Positions 59,401-64,000 of a stretch of DNA of 64,000 bases are shown piece by piece; position 1 is the first letter of the stretch, and the number at the start of each line of letters is the position of its first letter. A program made the position numbers and the translations under genes. Origin of the DNA: Apostichopus japonicus (lineage: Eukaryota > Echinodermata > Holothuroidea > Aspidochirotida > Stichopodidae); assembly GCF_037975245.1 (NCBI RefSeq), contig NC_092569.1, positions 30,942,668 to 31,006,667 of the forward strand, written 5' to 3'. The notes below the pieces were generated by a model. That model worked only from the letters and a program-made list of their open reading frames with translations. It had not been told where the DNA came from and searched no databases.

Positions 59401-61143
59401 AGTAAATTGACAGGCCTGCATAAATTTCCAGCTCAATTCGCAGCTGGTACTTCTTTTGGTTTATCAAGTGAGATAACTTATCATTACCAATCAGAAATTC
59501 ACTGTCTAAGAAACCAATGCCATTTTTGTATTCGTCCCAGGTTCGATTAAACCCAATGGATCCATCTACGCGTCGCTGTATGACCTGACAAATTCAAAAC
59601 ATAGCTACACAATTAACGGATGTCTTTTATTCTCATATGGTCGTAACTTCAAACCAAACTTTCTTGCTCAGTTTAGGAAATAGAGTATGATACACTTAAT
59701 TTAATTGATTTCATTACATTAACAATTTATACAAATCGGCCCAAAATATGTTTACATCGTACAAGGTATATCATCCGATACACTGTAAAACGAAAATGGA
59801 ATTAAACTTTCAATGTGCTATACAATGCGTGACTTTCAGAATAAAGTATGTAATTGTAAGCGTACACTTCTTAAAATATATACCACTTACTGTCCAACCT
59901 CCAGATGAAGTGTTGTGATCACAATATGCGGGAAATGGTTCCGGGTACTGGTCAGGTTTGATCAGGTGTACACCGGATTTGGCTTTGGTAGGAGAACATT
60001 GGTTAAGTACTTCATGGCAATCCCTTGGGTAACCCGGAGTTTGGAATAGGAAATACTGCAAGTCTAGTAACATGATAATTAAAAGAAGATCAGAACAAAC
60101 AATAAAACTGTAAATAACAGCATTTTATGAAATGCGTTTCCATATGCAAAGGAATGTTTTAGCAGATATGTGGTATATGTTTACCTTGTAATAGCTTTCT
60201 TTTCACTACACAGTATACAAATGATATGGTAATTAAAATAAGACATATGAACATTGAGGCTAATTGAAGCAGGTGTATTGTGTTTGAAATGAAAAATATA
60301 ACGCAAAGAACTACTATAAATGATGAAAGTGTAGTAACATGGTTACAGAAGCCAAACATGATGAATAATATTTTTCTTCAATAAAAGCGTATGGATGGTC
60401 CATATTTCACTTCTTTTGTTTTGGTTTATCAATCTAATTTTGATCAGCACAGGACAGTGATTTGAAGGAGTCAAGTTATTTTCACGAGCCTACATAGTTC
60501 AATTGCTAACAAGTGATTTTTTTTTCTTTCTGTAGATTTTAGGCCCATTTTCCTGGTGACCTTTAGTAAGCCTTATTACAGTTGCCCTCGTTTGGTTACA
60601 TTTTCCTGTGAGATCACTAAATCCATCAAGTATTATTCAATACAAGTTTTTATTTATGAATGTAGGACATCCTACAATAATATTTCCCAATCTGAAGCCA
60701 GTAATGAAAAATTCCACAAAAGTGAATTTCGTCGCACAGGAACGTTTTGATATTACTATAAACTACTCACAAGTGTGAATAAATCTAATCTGAACTTTCG
60801 TAATTGCGTGAAGTAAACTATTGAAGCTAATGGCTTTTCGATGAGTATCGACAATGTGCCACAATCAGCGCTTAAACTATTTCAATACCCGACAAGGAAA
60901 TTATTAAGAATTGTAAATCATCAAATATCTTTATAACTATAAAATATGAGAAAAGTATCACATGTCAAGTACATCTGGATACTTCCTTTCCAAATAAAAA
61001 TGATGCGAGCTATTATCTAGATTACACATTTCTGTGGAATGGTTAATTCTTAGAAGTATATGTCAACCCTAACAGGGAGTTCAGCATTAAGACTAACAGA
61101 ACGACAACTTACTTGAATTGTTGACTCTTGTGCTTGACGATAT
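55990..61143 (-). CDS. Gene D: FReD-TIL-EGF-FReD protein, exons 2-8 (exon 1 outside the window)
   Basis: Seven of the eight family exons are open and in phase (1734 bases, 577 residues). The signal-peptide exon must lie to the right of position 64000, since intron 1 in the other copies is 4.3-7.4 kb. FReD2 carries DNEDND-like NEDNDG, CGNSNLNGDY and the longest insertion (85 residues, 11 Cys). D is closest to B but has neither of B's stop codons, so it is the apparently functional member of that type. Intron 1 has received a LINE (61626-62597); the TIL-EGF intron has a 57-bp tandem repeat rich in octamer motifs. Confidence 0.82.
57555..57816 (-). CDS. Gene D exon 7: FReD2 middle part
   Basis: 262 bases: ILQRRTSSSVNFYRKWNEY to GGYNGNAG, donor GTATGT. 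Confidence 0.86.
58065..58364 (-). CDS. Gene D exon 6: EGF-like repeat plus FReD2 start
   Basis: 100 open codons: ESETYINSDC, YSCSEDATCEKRNNIHRCYC, NEWFEGNGVTC, PRDCSDLFAADRRNNGKYTI, GGWT. Donor GTAAGT, acceptor TTTCCAG. Confidence 0.86.
58550..58653. repeat. 57-bp tandem repeat with octamer motifs in intron 5 of D
   Basis: Two direct copies starting CCGAAACGGAAATGCAAAT with a period of 57 bases. ATGCAAAT occurs at 58561, 58577, 58618 and 58634, and reversed (ATTTGCAT) at 58597. The matching intron of B (near 27085-27130) has a single copy. Confidence 0.8.
58752..58960 (-). CDS. Gene D exon 5: TIL domain
   Basis: 209 bases, open: TWCLSNKNNLDNTCERTCEN, RCLCPENHMILGDSCIP, EQCGCYVQGDGVVLT. Nine cysteines. 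Confidence 0.82.
59320..59584 (-). CDS. Gene D exon 4: FReD1 middle part
   Basis: 265 bases: VIQRRVDGSIGFNRTWDEY, FLIGNDKLSHLINQKKYQLR, ending DVNGNTG. Donor GTGAGA. Confidence 0.85.
59891..60063 (-). CDS. Gene D exon 3: start of FReD1
   Basis: 173 bases: LQYFLFQTPGYPRDCHEV, SGVHLIKPDQYPEPFPAYC, CDHNTSSGGWT. Confidence 0.84.
61113..61143 (-). CDS. Gene D exon 2: 31-bp linker exon
   Basis: ISSSTRVNNS plus one base; acceptor AACCTCAG, donor GTAAGT. Confidence 0.74.
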
Positions 61144-64000
61144 CTGAGGTTAGACAAAATTAAACCAAGTGTACAATTAACTGAAGTACATTCTGAAGAA
61201 TCAGTGTCAAGTTAAGTAAGTTGTACAAGGCAAAGGCATACGGCCTACAATTCAGGAAAGACGCCAATCCATTAGGCCTCACCTTAACATATCCCATAAT
61301 TCTATGCTTATATTTAACAAACATAATTGATATATCTATAGCTCATTAAAAAGAACACTTATCGTTTTTGGTTCAAATAAATAAACCCTTGTTTTAAAAT
61401 TGTATATCATTATAGAAAAAGGTGCTACGAATGAAAAGAAAAATTCAATATCTAGGCAGTAATAGAAATGTTTGCAATTGCTTCTAATTGATTTTACTGC
61501 TATAAGTTTAGTTACTATTAAAAGTTGACAGAGTTTAGTAATACTTTTCATCTACTTCGCTTACCCGTCTAATTTTCATCTTATCTAAGCTGATAAGAAG
61601 TAAAATTATTTGAGAAGATATTAAAATTGGTAACAGTCCAGTGTATTACAAGCGCTGGTATGACAAAGGTATCCGTTTTGTTTGCGATATTGTCACAGTT
61701 GATGGCAGGTTATATAGTTTTGACAATTTCATCCAAAAATATCTTGTTTCCACAAATTTTGTAGAATATTATGGTATTATTAACTCCATTAAAACTTTTT
61801 GGAATGGACCTGCTCTAGATGGGAATATGGATATTGCTTTTCCAAACAATTGCTACTTTAACAAAATGCTTTACAATGGTATGTTCCGTTCGAAAGATAT
61901 TTACAACAAGTTACTACAGGAATCGAAGTTGATTCAGAAATCCTATACGAAATGGTGTGGTACTCTCGATATTACTGAGGAAGATTGGTCTTTTTATTGT
62001 TCAGTGCCGTTGAAGGGTTCTAGTGATGTTAATTTGGGGTGGTTTCAGTATAGGCTGCTTCAGAGGATTATCCCGTCCAATAATTACTTGCATTTGATAA
62101 AAGCAATTACTCATGATACTTGTACTTTTTGTCATACGTATGTTGAGACAATTGAATATTTGTTCTATTATTGCCCACTCTTAGTTAGGCTTTGGAATCA
62201 TCTCCAAACTATGTTAAATAATATAGATATTGGTATAGTACTAGACATTAAGACAGTGTTGTTTGGTGCGGACATTGTCAGGGAGCTGGATTTGATTATA
62301 ATGTTAGTTAAGAAATTCATTTTCAACTGCAAAGTACGGAAAGAAATTCCATTGCAGAATAACTTACTATTGTTCCTGAGGGACTATTTTCTATTACCAA
62401 AAAAAAAAAAATGCGTAATATGAAAAGCAGTGTGTGGAGGAAATATTGGTACCCTTGGTATAATTTTTTACAACTTCAGAATGTATTAAAATAAATACTT
62501 TTTAGTTTCATCTAGGAATTTTCCCTAATTCACCACTAGAGTGCTATATTATGTTAAGTTATAGTTGCAAGAGAAATAAAAAAAAAGAGAGAAAAAAATA
62601 TTAAAGTTTCGAAACAACAGTTAATAAACAACGTATATCAATTGAAAATATGACTTTTTGTCTGTTTTAAAGTCTTTCTGATTTCCGTCCAAAAACAACA
62701 ATAGGTTACCATACACTAACTTACTTAAACGATGGAAAGTAATACTCTCTGTTCAATATGCTAATCGCTTTTTAAATGACATATTATCTGAGAAAGAGAA
62801 AAGAAAAACTACAGGATATAATTGAAACAAAAGCATACATATTCGAATATGCATATTAATGTATAATATATTTCGCAGTAAAGAACCCCCCTTTAAGTTG
62901 AATAATATTGACTACAATCGGTAATTTTCAGACTTGTTGATATTTTGTGAAGACTGGTGCAATTTAACAAAACGGTTTTTTCATATGTTTACCTTTTCGT
63001 ATTCTAAGAACACCTACCCATAAAAACGGTAACTTTAAGGCTTTGCAATGTGTGCATGTCTCGTATACGCTTACATAACATATTGCAAACACGAAAATAT
63101 CAAATTTATGCAGAAGCGATGTTATTCAATGATCCACTGTAGATACGTACTGACAGGCTAGAAGAGAACAATAATTGCTATTTACATATTAAGTTGTTAT
63201 GAAGTTATCCATATACATATTATGTTTGTTAGTTTAAAGAAAAAGTACATGGGGTTACTGCATTAGTCCTGCACTGAAGTAAACGTATTCTAGTTAGTCA
63301 ATTGTAGTTATAATATAACAACGAGACACTTCTTGGAAAGAATGTGCTAATTGTTAGCATACATTCGCGTGAAAGCTACATTCGTATTATATTTGCGTAC
63401 CTTTGTTTGTTAAACGAATAATGTTCGACAAAATCCTGTTGCTTTTTCAAAGAAAATCTATATCGCACTCAGAATGTCTGCACTAATTAAGACTCTCAAC
63501 GAGTACAGAGCTAGCTGTTACATAGGAAGCATGGTCAAATGCATGATTTACTTTCTTACAAAGAAACAATGTTTTGATCGAAGGAGAACATATTTTGGGC
63601 AAGAACTAGTGCTTGATGGAGAATTTATATCACTCATGATGTTGTTTTTGCAACTAATCTAAACTCAACTACCTCAACTAAGTGTAGGTTGAGAATCTTC
63701 ACAAAACATGTGATGGAACTATCGCGATTTTCTTTAGAGAAACGATAAAAACGACGTTTTGCGCTCAATCAAACACCATTCTTGAACGCCTGAATAGACC
63801 CGTGAACACTAAAATAGTCCCTATAAAAACACATACTTGTTCATAAAAAAATACCGTGTATGAGTTATTATATCGTCCATCAGTGGCATAACTCTCTTAC
63901 ATCATCGTAAATCAAGGATCAGGCATAATACCATAAAGTTTCATACACTTTTGTTTCTCTTGATATGACAAGAAGTCAAATTTTACGCCTGTTCACCAAC
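61144..64000 (-). other. Intron 1 of gene D (continues beyond the window)
   Basis: No host exon. Contains the LINE insertion 61626-62597. Sequence on both sides is collinear with intron 1 of B: 61560-61625 and 62600-62760 match 29990-30200, and 63770-64000 matches 31090-31280. Confidence 0.6.
61626..62597 (+). mobile_element. 5'-truncated L1/Tx1-like LINE with intact C-terminal frame
   Basis: One open frame from the insertion edge to a TGA at 62421-62423 (about 265 codons): YYKRWYDKGIRFVCDIV near the start, then FQYRLLQRIIPSNNYLHL and CTFCHTYVETIEYLFYYCP. The last is the zinc-finger-like region (zf-RVT) behind the reverse transcriptase. A 3' untranslated part ends in an A-rich tail. The target duplication ATATTAAA is perfect (61618-61625 and 62598-62605), and copy B shows the empty site at 30048-30055. 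Orientation is opposite to gene D. It is a recent, reverse-transcriptase-less truncated copy. Confidence 0.85.

Overview
The window is AT-rich eukaryotic DNA from an animal. It holds introns, conserved GT/AG exon borders, LINE fragments and small inverted-repeat DNA elements. Everything recognisable as host coding sequence belongs to one family on the minus strand: secreted fibrinogen-related proteins (FReD lectins). FReD expansions, base composition and intron style suggest a marine invertebrate deuterostome, perhaps an echinoderm such as a sea cucumber. That assignment is an inference from family resemblance and was not tested by a search.

Four tandem paralogs are present, here called A (5114-17967), B (24718-33915), C (39366-50258) and D (55990 to beyond the window; its first exon is missing). 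Each has the same eight-exon plan, read on the minus strand: (1) start codon and signal peptide; (2) 31-bp linker; (3) FReD1 part a; (4) FReD1 part b; (5) TIL cysteine-rich domain; (6) EGF-like repeat plus FReD2 part a; (7) FReD2 part b; (8) FReD2 part c with the stop. All phases agree: 0 after exon 1, 1 after exon 2, 0 after 3, 1 after 4, 0 after 5, 0 after 6, 1 after 7. A encodes 602 residues, C 589 (659 if an extra EGF exon is used), and D about 577 plus the missing signal peptide. B carries two in-frame stop codons and is called a pseudogene.

Two protein features stand out. FReD1 lacks its C-terminal third and runs directly into the TIL domain. FReD2 is complete, but its C-terminal part holds a Cys/Tyr-rich insertion of 73-85 residues exactly between GGWWY and CxxSNLNGDY. 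That is next to the calcium site and ligand pocket of the fold. The insertion differs strongly in sequence, length and cysteine number between paralogs, while its flanks hardly change.

Layout: 1-5113, 3' flank of A; 5114-17967, gene A, whose intron 1 holds a recent 2.1-kb tandem duplication; 18000-22370, upstream of A, with a foldback element, a duplicated E-box/CRE module and a nest of DNA transposons; 22371-24717, 3' flank of B; 24718-33915, pseudogene B; 33916-39365, B promoter, a CR1/L2-like LINE relic and a 21-bp minisatellite; 39366-50258, gene C with an extra and a relic EGF exon; 50259-55989, C promoter region and an L1/Tx1-like LINE relic holding a 130-bp inverted-repeat element; 55990-64000, gene D, with a 5'-truncated L1/Tx1-like LINE in intron 1. 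Sequence details show A resembles C and B resembles D, so the array probably arose by duplication of a two-gene block. No tRNA, rRNA, CRISPR array or bacterial-type operon was seen.
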